Below are positions 1 to 7,601 of a stretch of 64,000 bases of DNA, piece after piece (position 1 is the first letter of the stretch; every line of letters begins with the position of its first letter). Under the pieces are notes generated by a model. The model saw only the letters and a program-made list of their open reading frames with translations. It did no database searches and was not told the origin of the DNA. The position numbers and the translations under genes are program-made. Source of the stretch: Palsa-1400 sp036501625 (GTDB lineage Bacteria; Verrucomicrobiota; Verrucomicrobiia; Limisphaerales; Palsa-1400); assembly GCA_036501625.1 (NCBI GenBank), contig DASXZY010000037.1:34331-98330 (forward strand), read 5' to 3'.

Positions 1-1250
1 CTTCGCGCCATGGCGGTGACGAGAAAAAAATCGACGAGGTTCTCGCCCTCGACGACCGCCGGCGCAAGGCTCTGGCGGAAGTCGAGAAACTCAAGGCCGA
101 GCGCAATCGCGCCTCCAAGGAAATCGGCGCCTTGATGGCTCAAAAAAAATCCGCCGAGGCCGAAGCGAAAAAAGCGGAGACGCGCGACCTGGGCGAGAAG
201 ATCGCCGCGCTGGACAAAGAGAGCGCCCAAGCCGGGCAGGAGCGGGATGCGCTCATGCTGCAATTGCCCAACTTGCCGCACGACGCCGTCAAGCTGGGCC
301 GGTCGGCCGAGGACAACGCGGAAGTGCGCGCCTGGGGTGAAAAAGCGCGGCTCGATTTCAAGCCCAAAACGCACGTCGAATTGTGCGAGAGCCTCAAGCT
401 GGTGGATTTCGCGCGCGGAGCCAAAATTTCCGGGAGCGGATTTCTTATTTACACTGGCTGGGGAGCGCGCCTGGAGCGGGCCCTGATTCAATTTCTGCTT
501 GATCTGCACACCGGCGAGCACGGCTATACCGAGATTTCCCCGCCCTTCCTGGTTGGGCGCGATTGCATGGTGGGCGTCGGCCAATTTCCCAAGTTCGCCG
601 ACCAATATTACGGCGTGCAGGAAGGCAACGATGCCTCGACGCTGGGCCGCCTTTTCCTCATCCCGACCGCCGAGACGCCCGTGGCCAATATTCACCGGGA
701 CGAAATTCTGCCTGACAGCCAGTTGCCTGTTTGTTACTGCGCCTATACGCCATGTTTTCGCGGCGAGGCTGGCGCGGCGGGAGTCGGCACGCGCGGAATG
801 ATTCGCGTGCATCAATTTGACAAGGTCGAGCTGATCAAGATTGCGCGCCCCGAGCAGGGCTACGAGGAATTGGAGAAATTGACCGCCAATGCCGAGCGCG
901 TCCTTCAATTGCTCGGCCTGCATTATCGCGTCGTCCAGCTTTGCACCGGCGACATGGGTTTTGCCAGCGCGATGACCTACGACATCGAGGTCTGGGCCCC
1001 CGGCCAGGGGCAGTATTTGGAAGTGTCCAGTTGCTCCAACTGCGAGGATTTCCAGGCGCGCCGCATGCATCTGCGATTCAAATCCGCCGAGGGCGAAAAC
1101 AAATTTCCGCATATCCTCAACGGCAGCGGCACGGCCCTGGCCCGCCTCTTTGTGGCTTTGGTGGAAACCTATCAACAGGCTGACGGCAGCGTGACCGTGC
1201 CCCCGGCCTTGCAACCTTGGTTGAAAATCAGCCGCATCGCCGCTCCGTAA
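1..1250 (+). CDS. serS: Seryl-tRNA synthetase (5'-truncated by window edge)
   Basis: SerRS charges tRNA-Ser with serine in the cytoplasm. The frame is open from base 3 at the window edge, so the start lies upstream; about 415 codons are visible against a usual length near 430, so only a short N-terminal piece is missing. Early residues form the charged coiled-coil arm that contacts tRNA (ERNRASKEIG-type sequence). The class II core follows: motif 2 at FRGEAGAAGVGTRG then RVHQFDKVE (about 780-830), and motif 3 at LNGSGTALARLF near 1120-1160. An ATG at 132 is internal, because the coiled coil continues upstream of it. The TAA stop (1248-1250) overlaps the ATG of glgA, which suggests translational coupling. 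Confidence 0.97.
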   Translation, partial: SRHGGDEKKIDEVLALDDRRRKALAEVEKLKAERNRASKEIGALMAQKKSAEAEAKKAETRDLGEKIAALDKESAQAGQERDALMLQLPNLPHDAVKLGRSAEDNAEVRAWGEKARLDFKPKTHVELCESLKLVDFARGAKISGSGFLIYTGWGARLERALIQFLLDLHTGEHGYTEISPPFLVGRDCMVGVGQFPKFADQYYGVQEGNDASTLGRLFLIPTAETPVANIHRDEILPDSQLPVCYCAYTPCFRGEAGAAGVGTRGMIRVHQFDKVELIKIARPEQGYEELEKLTANAERVLQLLGLHYRVVQLCTGDMGFASAMTYDIEVWAPGQGQYLEVSSCSNCEDFQARRMHLRFKSAEGENKFPHILNGSGTALARLFVALVETYQQADGSVTVPPALQPWLKISRIAAP

Positions 1251-2710
1251 TGAGAATTCTGATCGCTAGCAGCGAGGTCCTTCCATACTCCAAAACAGGC
1301 GGCCTGGCCGATATGGCCGGCGCCCTCGCCAAATTCCTCGCGCGCGCGGGCCACACCGCGGGCGTGGTCACGCCGCTTTATCGCGGCACGCGCAAGCGAT
1401 GGCCCGGCATGCGGCCGCTGGACATGAAACTGGATGTGCCGCTCGGAGACACGCGCGTGACGGGCGGCGTGTGGACGCTGGAGCCGGCTCCCGGTTTGAC
1501 GGTTTATTTTATCGAACAGCCGGAGTTTTTTGACCGGAGCGATCTTTACCAGGAGAACGGCGCGGATTTCGAGGACAACGCGGAGCGGTTCGTGTTCTTT
1601 TCCAAATGCGCCGCCCACCTGGCGCGCCATCTGCCGTGGCGGCCGGAATTGCTGCACGTCCATGATTGGCAGGCGGCGCTGGCTCCGCTGTTTTTGCGCG
1701 ACCAGCTTTGGCGCGAAGTTTCACCCTCCGCGCCGCCCACCTGCCTGACCATTCACAATCTGGCTTACCAGGGCAATTTTGACGCGGCGAAATTCGGTTT
1801 GACAAATCTGCCCCCCGCCTATTTCCAGAGCGAGGGCGTCGAGTTTTATGGCCGGATGAGCTGCTTAAAGGCCGGCCTTTCCTACGCGGATCAAATCACC
1901 ACCGTCAGCCCGCGCTACGCCCGCGAAATCACGACCGAGGAACTGGGCAGCGGCTTGGACGGCATCTTGCGCCGCCGGCAGAATGTTCTTCATGGCATTC
2001 TCAATGGCGTCGATTACGACGAGTGGAACACGGAAGGCAATCCGCATTTGAAATTTCCCTACAACGCCGGCGACCTGAACGGCAAGGAGGCCGGCAAGGC
2101 CATGTTGCGCGCGGAATTCGGTTTGGCGGAAACGCCCGACACGCCCCTGTTCGGAACCGTCACGCGCCTGGCGGAGCAAAAAGGGGTGGACCTGCAACTG
2201 GCGGCATTGCAGGAGATGCTCGCGGGGAACATGCAATTTGTGCTGCTGGGCAGCGGCCAGCGCGAATACGAACGGGGCTATCGCAGCCTGGCCCAGCGCT
2301 ATCCCGGCAAGTGCGCCGTCCAAATTGGGTTTGACACCGGTTTGTCGCACCGCCTGGAGGCCGGATGTGATTTCTACTTGATGCCCTCGCGCTTCGAGCC
2401 GTGCGGGCTGAATCAAATGTACAGCCTCCGTTACGGCACGATTCCCATTGTGCGGGCCACGGGCGGCTTGGACGATTCGGTGACGGACATCGCGGAGGAC
2501 GCGGACGCGGCCGATGGAATCAAATTTAGCGAGTACTCCGTGCGCGCGCTGGCCAAGGCCATTCGCAAGGCCCAGGCGCTTTACGCGGACAAGCCGCTCA
2601 TGCGCCATTACCAGCACAACGCCATGACCCGCGATTTTTCATGGGACAGAACCGTCTCCGAATATATCGCCCTTTACGAGGAAATTATTGGAAAAACCAA
2701 GAAAGATTGA
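1250..2710 (+). CDS. glgA: Glycogen synthase (ADP-glucose type, GT5)
   Basis: Transfers glucose from ADP-glucose to the non-reducing end of alpha-1,4-glucan in glycogen synthesis. The protein is 486 aa, normal for bacterial GlgA. The N-terminal KTGGLADMAGALA motif binds ADP-glucose, and the C-terminal EPCGLNQMYSLRYG and RATGGLDDSV segments are the GT-B donor-site motifs. I chose the ATG at 1250 because MRILIASSE is the canonical N-terminus and it overlaps the serS stop (TAATG). A longer in-frame start at 1217 would lie inside serS and adds nonconserved residues. No other glycogen gene is adjacent. Confidence 0.96.
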   Translation: MRILIASSEVLPYSKTGGLADMAGALAKFLARAGHTAGVVTPLYRGTRKRWPGMRPLDMKLDVPLGDTRVTGGVWTLEPAPGLTVYFIEQPEFFDRSDLYQENGADFEDNAERFVFFSKCAAHLARHLPWRPELLHVHDWQAALAPLFLRDQLWREVSPSAPPTCLTIHNLAYQGNFDAAKFGLTNLPPAYFQSEGVEFYGRMSCLKAGLSYADQITTVSPRYAREITTEELGSGLDGILRRRQNVLHGILNGVDYDEWNTEGNPHLKFPYNAGDLNGKEAGKAMLRAEFGLAETPDTPLFGTVTRLAEQKGVDLQLAALQEMLAGNMQFVLLGSGQREYERGYRSLAQRYPGKCAVQIGFDTGLSHRLEAGCDFYLMPSRFEPCGLNQMYSLRYGTIPIVRATGGLDDSVTDIAEDADAADGIKFSEYSVRALAKAIRKAQALYADKPLMRHYQHNAMTRDFSWDRTVSEYIALYEEIIGKTKKD

Positions 2711-2791
2711 TGAAAAGGGCCGCAGGCGCCGTCCAAACTCGCCGTAGATGAAGTGTAACTTTATGGCGCAACCAAGCGTCCAAATTAAAGC

Positions 2792-3532
2792 ATGAAACAA
2801 ACAGGAAAAAGGCCCGGGGAGGCCGCCCAAACGGCATTCACTTTGATCGAGTTGCTGGTGGTCATTGCCATCATTGCCATCCTGGCGAGCATGCTTCTGC
2901 CCGCCCTGGGCGCGGCCAAGGAAAGCGGGCGCCGGACCAAGTGCGTGAGCAACGTGCATGAACTGGGACTGGCTGCCATGATGTACGTCAGTGACAACGG
3001 CAACGCCTACCCTCCGCGCAACGGGATCGAGCGCTGGCCCACCCTGTTGCTTCCCTACTACAAGGCCACCAACATGATCATTTGCCCCAGTGAGACCACC
3101 ATACCCGTCAGCGGCGGCGGCAATACGAACCAATATCCCGCCGATTGCGCCGCGCGCTCTTATCTCATCAACGGCTTCAATGACGGATACTGGCAAAAAT
3201 ACAACGACCCGAACGCCTACCGGGACGTCAACATGCCCTTCCTTTCCGAGAACGATGTGCCGCTGCCGTCGGCCACGATTCTCTTCGGCGAAAAGCTGAC
3301 TTACGCGCCGGATTTCTTCATGGACTATTTCGATTACGACGACGGATTGAAGCTCGACCAGAACAAGCACAACCGGAGCTTGTCAAGCACAAACATCGGC
3401 GGATCGGTCAACGGATTTGTCGATGGCAGCGTGCAGTTCCTGAAAGTGTTCCAAGGATTCTCGCCAGTCGTGATTTGGTGCACAACGCAGCAATACCGCA
3501 CCAACACGGCCGGGGCCGCGCCTCCCGCCTGA
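2792..3532 (+). CDS. Prepilin-like protein with N-terminal methylation motif
   Basis: A 246-aa type IV prepilin-like or pseudopilin-like protein, probably secreted or surface exposed. After a short basic leader the AFTLIELLVV motif leads into one hydrophobic helix (about residues 16-38), the class III signal cleaved by a prepilin peptidase. The residue before Phe is Ala rather than the usual Gly. The remainder resembles the large families of such proteins in Verrucomicrobia and Planctomycetes, including a C-terminal NGFVDGSVQF segment like their DG signature. No pilus assembly gene is adjacent, so it is an orphan and its substrate or partner is unknown. No strong Shine-Dalgarno sequence precedes the ATG. 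Confidence 0.85.
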   Translation: MKQTGKRPGEAAQTAFTLIELLVVIAIIAILASMLLPALGAAKESGRRTKCVSNVHELGLAAMMYVSDNGNAYPPRNGIERWPTLLLPYYKATNMIICPSETTIPVSGGGNTNQYPADCAARSYLINGFNDGYWQKYNDPNAYRDVNMPFLSENDVPLPSATILFGEKLTYAPDFFMDYFDYDDGLKLDQNKHNRSLSSTNIGGSVNGFVDGSVQFLKVFQGFSPVVIWCTTQQYRTNTAGAAPPA

Positions 3533-3540
3533 TGCCCCCA

Positions 3541-3978
3541 TTATTGGGCAGTCGGCCGCGTGCTGAAGTCCACTGTGCCCTTGACTCTGCCGGCTTCGAG
3601 CAAAAGCCGGTAAGTCACACCGGGTTCCAAAGCATCGGCCTGCGTGTTTTTGACAGCCGGCTTCATCCCGCGGATGGGCTGGCCGTAACGGAAGGCGCGG
3701 GTGGGGACAGAATTGCTGTCAGATATCAGATGCCACACCGGGCGGCTGGCAGAATTGAACTTGCCGTCTTCAAACGGGATGACTTCCACGCTGGTCAGTT
3801 TGAAGCCGTCATTTAACGCGAAGAAAACCGGCCACACGGCTGCCTCGCCGCGGCGGGGCAGGCGCAGCGACGCGTTGATGGCCATTTGCTCCGGCGCGAA
3901 GCGGTTGCGATTCATGTAAATCGAAAGGCCAATCAGCGCCGCCAGCGCCACGAGCCATGTCCATTCTTTTGTCTTCAT
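3541..3978 (-). CDS. Membrane-anchored hypothetical protein
   Basis: A 145-aa protein that I cannot assign to a family. It has one N-terminal hydrophobic segment (about residues 8-23, WLVALAALIGLSIYM) following a Lys-rich start, so it is probably a signal anchor with the rest outside the cytoplasm. The C-terminal half is beta-rich by eye and ends in a PGVTYRLLLEAG segment reminiscent of small fibronectin-like or Ig-like strands. It starts 13 bp after the tag stop and so looks like the last gene of the mutM-trpF-tag operon. It converges with the prepilin gene, the two stops being only 8 bp apart. Confidence 0.6.
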   Translation of the reverse strand: MKTKEWTWLVALAALIGLSIYMNRNRFAPEQMAINASLRLPRRGEAAVWPVFFALNDGFKLTSVEVIPFEDGKFNSASRPVWHLISDSNSVPTRAFRYGQPIRGMKPAVKNTQADALEPGVTYRLLLEAGRVKGTVDFSTRPTAQ

Positions 3979-3991
3979 TCTCCAGGTGTTG

Positions 3992-4558
3992 TCAAACCTC
4001 GCGATGCCGGAAGCACTCTAATAGATGGTCGTTCACCATTCCAGTGGCCTGCATGTGCGCGTAACAGATTGTCGAGCCGACGAAGTTAAATCCGCGCTGT
4101 TTCAAGTCCTTGCTCATCGCGTCCGATTCCGTCGTGCGCGCGGGCACGTCCTTCATCGAGCGGCGATGATTGACAATCGGCCGCCCATCCACGAACCGCC
4201 AAATGTATTTGTCAAAGCTGCCAAATTCCTCCTGCACGGCCAGGAAGGCCTTTGCGTTTTGGACGGCGGATGCGATTTTCAGGCGGTTGCGAATGAGGCC
4301 CGAATGAGCCAGCAGTTGGCTGATCTTGGCCGGGTTGTAGCGTGCGACTTTGGCCGGATCGAATTGATCGAAAGCGGCCCGGTAATTCTCGCGCTTCTTC
4401 AAAACGATGTGCCAGCTCAATCCAGCCTGGGCTCCTTCCAGGATGAGAAACTCGAAGAGCGCGCGGTCGTCGTGCAACGGAACGCCCCACTCGGTGTCGT
4501 GATAGGCCCTGTAAAGATCATCGGCGGGCCAGGGACAGCGAATGATTGGCTTGCTCAT
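3992..4558 (-). CDS. tag: DNA-3-methyladenine glycosylase I
   Basis: Excises 3-methyladenine from alkylated DNA (base excision repair). The protein is 188 aa, the usual Tag length. The N-terminus RCPWPADDLYRAYHDTEWG is diagnostic. The zinc-binding set known from E. coli Tag is present: C8 and H20 near the N-terminus, H178 and C182 in NDHLLEC at the C-terminus. FLILEGAQAGLSW forms the catalytic-pocket helix. I chose the ATG at 4558 (MSKPII) rather than one 12 bp upstream on family grounds; it lies 4 bp after the trpF stop. The gene is co-directional with trpF and mutM, so two glycosylases share a transcript with a tryptophan gene. Confidence 0.95.
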   Translation of the reverse strand: MSKPIIRCPWPADDLYRAYHDTEWGVPLHDDRALFEFLILEGAQAGLSWHIVLKKRENYRAAFDQFDPAKVARYNPAKISQLLAHSGLIRNRLKIASAVQNAKAFLAVQEEFGSFDKYIWRFVDGRPIVNHRRSMKDVPARTTESDAMSKDLKQRGFNFVGSTICYAHMQATGMVNDHLLECFRHREV

Positions 4559-4562
4559 AGGG

Positions 4563-5180
4563 TCAGGCATTGCGCGCGGCGGCGATGAAGTCCTGCATTT
4601 TCCGGGCGTCCTTTTTTCCCGGAGACGCTTCAACCCCGCTGGAAACATCCACCCCGAAGGGCTGCGTTTTGCGCACCGCCTCCGCCACATTTTGGGGCGT
4701 CAATCCGCCCGCCAAAAAGATCGGCCGGCCAAACTTTTTGGCTTCGAGCGCGAGGTCCCAATTGAAAGTCTCGCCCGTCCCGCCCGCCTTGTCCGCCACG
4801 TAACTGTCAAGGAGAAAGGCATCGGTGTGATAGGCTTCGAGGGCCGCCAGCGAATCGACTCCGCGCACACGGAAAGCTTTCATGGTCATCACGCCGAACT
4901 GCGCGCAGAACTCCGGTGTTTCGGCGCCGTGAAATTGGAGCAGGTTCAGTTGACAAAGCTGGATGGCGGCCATGACTTCGTCCGCCGCGGGGTCCACGAA
5001 AACTCCCGTCCGCAGAATATGGGCGGGCACATTCCGGGCCAGTTCCTGCGCGGCCTCCAGCGAAAGGTGGCGCGGACTTCCGGCAAAAAACATGAACCCC
5101 AGCGCGTCCGCGCCCGCCTGCACGGCGGCTTCAGCGTCGGCCACGCTGGTCATGCCGCAGATTTTGACCTTGATGTCCAC
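4563..5180 (-). CDS. trpF: Phosphoribosylanthranilate isomerase
   Basis: Catalyses the Amadori rearrangement of N-(5-phosphoribosyl)anthranilate to CdRP in tryptophan biosynthesis. From the GTG at 5180 the protein is 205 aa, matching the family. It begins with VKICGMTS carrying the catalytic Cys and ends with FGVDVSSGVE, which contains the catalytic Asp and phosphate-binding loop. The open frame extends upstream into the mutM end, but those residues are not TrpF-like, and a GGGG tract sits about 10 nt before the GTG. It is a TIM barrel with no fused IGPS. Other trp genes are not in the window. Confidence 0.95.
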   Translation of the reverse strand: MDIKVKICGMTSVADAEAAVQAGADALGFMFFAGSPRHLSLEAAQELARNVPAHILRTGVFVDPAADEVMAAIQLCQLNLLQFHGAETPEFCAQFGVMTMKAFRVRGVDSLAALEAYHTDAFLLDSYVADKAGGTGETFNWDLALEAKKFGRPIFLAGGLTPQNVAEAVRKTQPFGVDVSSGVEASPGKKDARKMQDFIAAARNA

Positions 5181-5202
5181 CGCCTCATTATCCCCAAGCC
5201 GT

Positions 5203-5997
5203 TCACTTTTGGCAACTCCCGCACCAGCAAGTCGTGCGGCCGGCGACTTCGGCGCGCAGCAAAGGAGAGCCATCGCGCGGGCACCGGCCGCCCTTGCCCC
5301 AGCGCTGATGAAAGAGCCAGGCGGCGGGCGGGTCCCCATAATCCGCGGCGACGGTCCGCATGGCCTCGCGGCAGACGGAGCGGGTGCGCCTGTAAAGTTG
5401 TTTGATTTGGGGCGGGCTTAATTTGCCGGCGGGATGCTTGGGATGCAGCGCCGCCTGCCAGAGAATCTCATCCGCCATCCAATTTCCCACGCCGGGAAAA
5501 CCGTCCTGCATGAGCAGCGCGCCCTTGAGCGGCTGGCGGGCGTGGCGGCGCAAAAACTGATCCATCGCCTGGCGTGTAAATCCATTTGACAGAATCTGCG
5601 CGGGCAGGCTGGTTCGCCACAGCGGGGCGGCGGCGCCCGCGTGAAAGCGGATGCGGCCGAATTGCCGCGGGTCCGTGAAGACGAGGCTTTGCCTGCGCTG
5701 GCGCAGCACGAGATGATCGTGCCGCCCAGCTTGGTATTGGGGCGGTTCGGCCCGCAAGCTTCCTGTCATTCCCAGATGCACTCCCAGCCAGCCGCCGCGG
5801 GGAAAGCGAAAGAACATTTGTTTGCCGTGCGCTTCCGAGCTGGCCAGCGCCGCTCCCGTCAATAATTTGCGGAGCGCCCGCGCGTCGGTCCCGCGAAGGA
5901 CGCGCGAATCGGGATGCGCTTCGACGGCGAGGACTTTTTGCTTCATCCCGCACTGCCATTGTTTGCGATAATGCTCCACTTCGGCCAGTTCCGGCAT
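5203..5997 (-). CDS. mutM: Fpg/Nei-family DNA glycosylase
   Basis: A bifunctional glycosylase/AP lyase that removes oxidised purines such as 8-oxoguanine. The protein is 264 aa and starts MPELAEVEHYRK, giving the N-terminal Pro nucleophile and catalytic Glu. AHGKQMFFRF carries the beta-hairpin Lys. The C-terminal zinc finger is unusual: the first half reads C239-P-R-D242 where C-x-x-C is expected, while the second half (C259-G-S-C262) and the DNA-binding Arg in GRTT are intact. I chose the ATG at 5997 on homology; the long upstream open extension is noncanonical. It is first in the mutM-trpF-tag-hypothetical operon and diverges from the barrel gene at 6321. Subfamily (Fpg versus Nei) is less certain. 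Confidence 0.92.
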   Translation of the reverse strand: MPELAEVEHYRKQWQCGMKQKVLAVEAHPDSRVLRGTDARALRKLLTGAALASSEAHGKQMFFRFPRGGWLGVHLGMTGSLRAEPPQYQAGRHDHLVLRQRRQSLVFTDPRQFGRIRFHAGAAAPLWRTSLPAQILSNGFTRQAMDQFLRRHARQPLKGALLMQDGFPGVGNWMADEILWQAALHPKHPAGKLSPPQIKQLYRRTRSVCREAMRTVAADYGDPPAAWLFHQRWGKGGRCPRDGSPLLRAEVAGRTTCWCGSCQK

Positions 5998-6320
5998 GGC
6001 CCCACTGTAAGACGCGCGGCCGCCATTTGGCAACGCGCATCCGGTTTTGCCCATAAGGGAATCACCGATAAACGAGTCTATTGACAAGTTCCCCTTATTG
6101 AGAGACGTTAGCGCCGCGGCACGGGTCAGGCCGCCATCGCAAAACGCGAAATCCGGAAGCGATGTCGAGCGCGAACACGCGAGGGTCCGCCGCAGTTGCC
6201 AGTTTCCCCCAACAACAACAGACGCTGGTTTTCCCGCGTCCACGCGCATGATTTGATCCGGGCCGGCCGTCCCGGCCAGGGTCGAAAACGACAGAGGCAC
6301 ATAAATAACCCATAAGAAAT
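5998..6320. other. Intergenic region between divergent mutM and barrel gene
   Basis: These 323 bp separate two divergent genes and should hold both promoters. I see a GGCCGG/CCGGCC inverted repeat around 6260-6282 and an AT-rich stretch just before the barrel gene start (6300-6320), but no convincing -35/-10 pair. No RNA gene or conserved short ORF was recognised. Confidence 0.5.
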
Positions 6321-6977
6321 ATGAAATCGAATAACATGAAAAACAGCCGATTGGGATTGTTGGGGAGCGCCGCCATTTTGGCGGCCTGCGCCACCGCCGC
6401 TTCCGCGGCCGGCGACGTCACTCAGGGTTTTTACATCAGCTCCGACACGGGTCTTAACCTGATGTCGGGCGTCCACGACTCGGCAGGCGGCGTCACGAAG
6501 CTCGACCCCGGCGTCCGCTGGGGGCTGGAGGCCGGATATGGGATCAAGCTGGCTGACCAGTTGACACTGGGATTTGAGGGCGAGTCCGGGTTCATCTGGA
6601 ACCAGTTAAGCTCCTACAGCACTCCCTTCAGCGGTGAGCAGGAGTTCGGCGGCAACAACTATCAGGTGCCGATTCTCGGCAATGTGGTCCTCAACTATCA
6701 TTGGGGCAAATGGACCGGTTACGTTGGAGCCGGCGGCGGCGTGGATTACATCTCGCTCAACGCCCGGTCCGGAGCCGACATGCCCATTGTCCTGGCGGGC
6801 AGCGACTTCGGCCCAGCCGCGCAAGGCGAAATTGGTGTCAAGTATCAAATCTGCCAGAGCACCGAAGTGGGCGTTGGCTATAAATACCTGACGGCCTTTT
6901 CCGAGAGCCTTTCCGGCAACCGGCTTAGCGAAGTCAACAATCACGCCATCAGTTTGTCATTGACCTACCACTTCTAA
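6321..6977 (+). CDS. Outer-membrane beta-barrel protein
   Basis: A 218-aa secreted protein likely to form a small (about 8-strand) outer-membrane barrel of the OmpA/OmpW-like porin class. The signal peptide runs to about residue 31 with an ASAAG-type cleavage site. The mature part alternates aromatic and glycine-rich strands (EAGYGIKLADQ, VLNYHWGKWTGYVGAGGG, VGVGYKYL) and ends in LSLTYHF with a terminal Phe, the usual signal for the BAM machinery. An internal start at 6336 would give a more typical signal peptide. It is monocistronic: a strong hairpin terminator follows at 7037-7076. Its substrate cannot be inferred. Confidence 0.85.
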   Translation: MKSNNMKNSRLGLLGSAAILAACATAASAAGDVTQGFYISSDTGLNLMSGVHDSAGGVTKLDPGVRWGLEAGYGIKLADQLTLGFEGESGFIWNQLSSYSTPFSGEQEFGGNNYQVPILGNVVLNYHWGKWTGYVGAGGGVDYISLNARSGADMPIVLAGSDFGPAAQGEIGVKYQICQSTEVGVGYKYLTAFSESLSGNRLSEVNNHAISLSLTYHF

Positions 6978-7036
6978 CCGAAGCAGCGGTCTTTCCCTAT
7001 CGGGGCCTGGTTCCTCCGGCCCCGGCAGGGTCGCAG

Positions 7037-7076
7037 CCGCCCGTGTTCTGGACAGCGCCGGAACACGGACGGTTTT
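7037..7076 (+). terminator. Rho-independent terminator after the barrel gene
   Basis: Arms 7037-7048 and 7061-7072 pair over 12 bp with one mismatch, around an 12-nt loop, followed by TTTT at 7073-7076. A second GC hairpin (GGGGCC/GGCCCC) lies just upstream near 7004-7026. It sits 60 bp after the barrel gene stop and touches the stop of the convergent GNAT gene. Confidence 0.75.
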
Positions 7077-7596
7077 ATCCATCGGCTGGCCGCTCTGGAA
7101 CCGGCAGGATCAACTGGTAGAACATTGCGTCCAGCCAACGCCCGAATTTGAACCCGGCTTCCCGAATGGTCCCGCAACATGTGAAGCCCAGCCCCTCGTG
7201 CAGGCGGATGCTGACGGCGTTGGACGAATCAATCACGCCAATGAGCGCATGGACATCCTGGCCGCGCGCGGCGGCAATGATTTCTGTCAATAAGCGTTTT
7301 CCAAGGCCGCGCCCGCGAAATCGCGCGTCCACATACACGGAATGTTCGACGGTGTACTTGTAAGCCGGGAACGCCCGAAAAGTCCCATAACTGGCAAAAC
7401 CCATCAACTCCCCGGCTTCGTTTTCCACGCCGATAACCGGAAATTTCCCCTTTTGTTTGACATCAAACCAGGCGGCCATCGTCTCCATGGTGCGGGACTT
7501 GTATTCGTAAAGGACTGTGGAATGCGCGATGGCATCGTTGAAAATGCCCAGGATCGGCTGCGCGTGGCGTTGGACGTCGCAATCGATGAGCTTCAT
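7075..7596 (-). CDS. GNAT acetyltransferase (phosphinothricin acetyltransferase-like)
   Basis: A 173-aa N-acetyltransferase using acetyl-CoA on an amine, in the Pat/MnaT group that acts on phosphinothricin, methionine sulfoximine and related amino acids. Typical features are the N-terminal AQPILGIFNDAI segment, the acetyl-CoA loop RFRGRGLGKRLL (Q/RxxGxG/A motif), IGVIDSSNAVSIRLHEGLGF and a C-terminal GRWLDAMFYQL. It starts 5 bp after the stop of the outer-membrane efflux gene on the same strand, so it reads as the fifth gene of the tetR-RND operon. This suggests, as inference, a combined modify-and-export response to a toxic amine. Confidence 0.9.
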   Translation of the reverse strand: MKLIDCDVQRHAQPILGIFNDAIAHSTVLYEYKSRTMETMAAWFDVKQKGKFPVIGVENEAGELMGFASYGTFRAFPAYKYTVEHSVYVDARFRGRGLGKRLLTEIIAAARGQDVHALIGVIDSSNAVSIRLHEGLGFTCCGTIREAGFKFGRWLDAMFYQLILPVPERPADG

Positions 7597-7601
7597 AGCC
7601 T

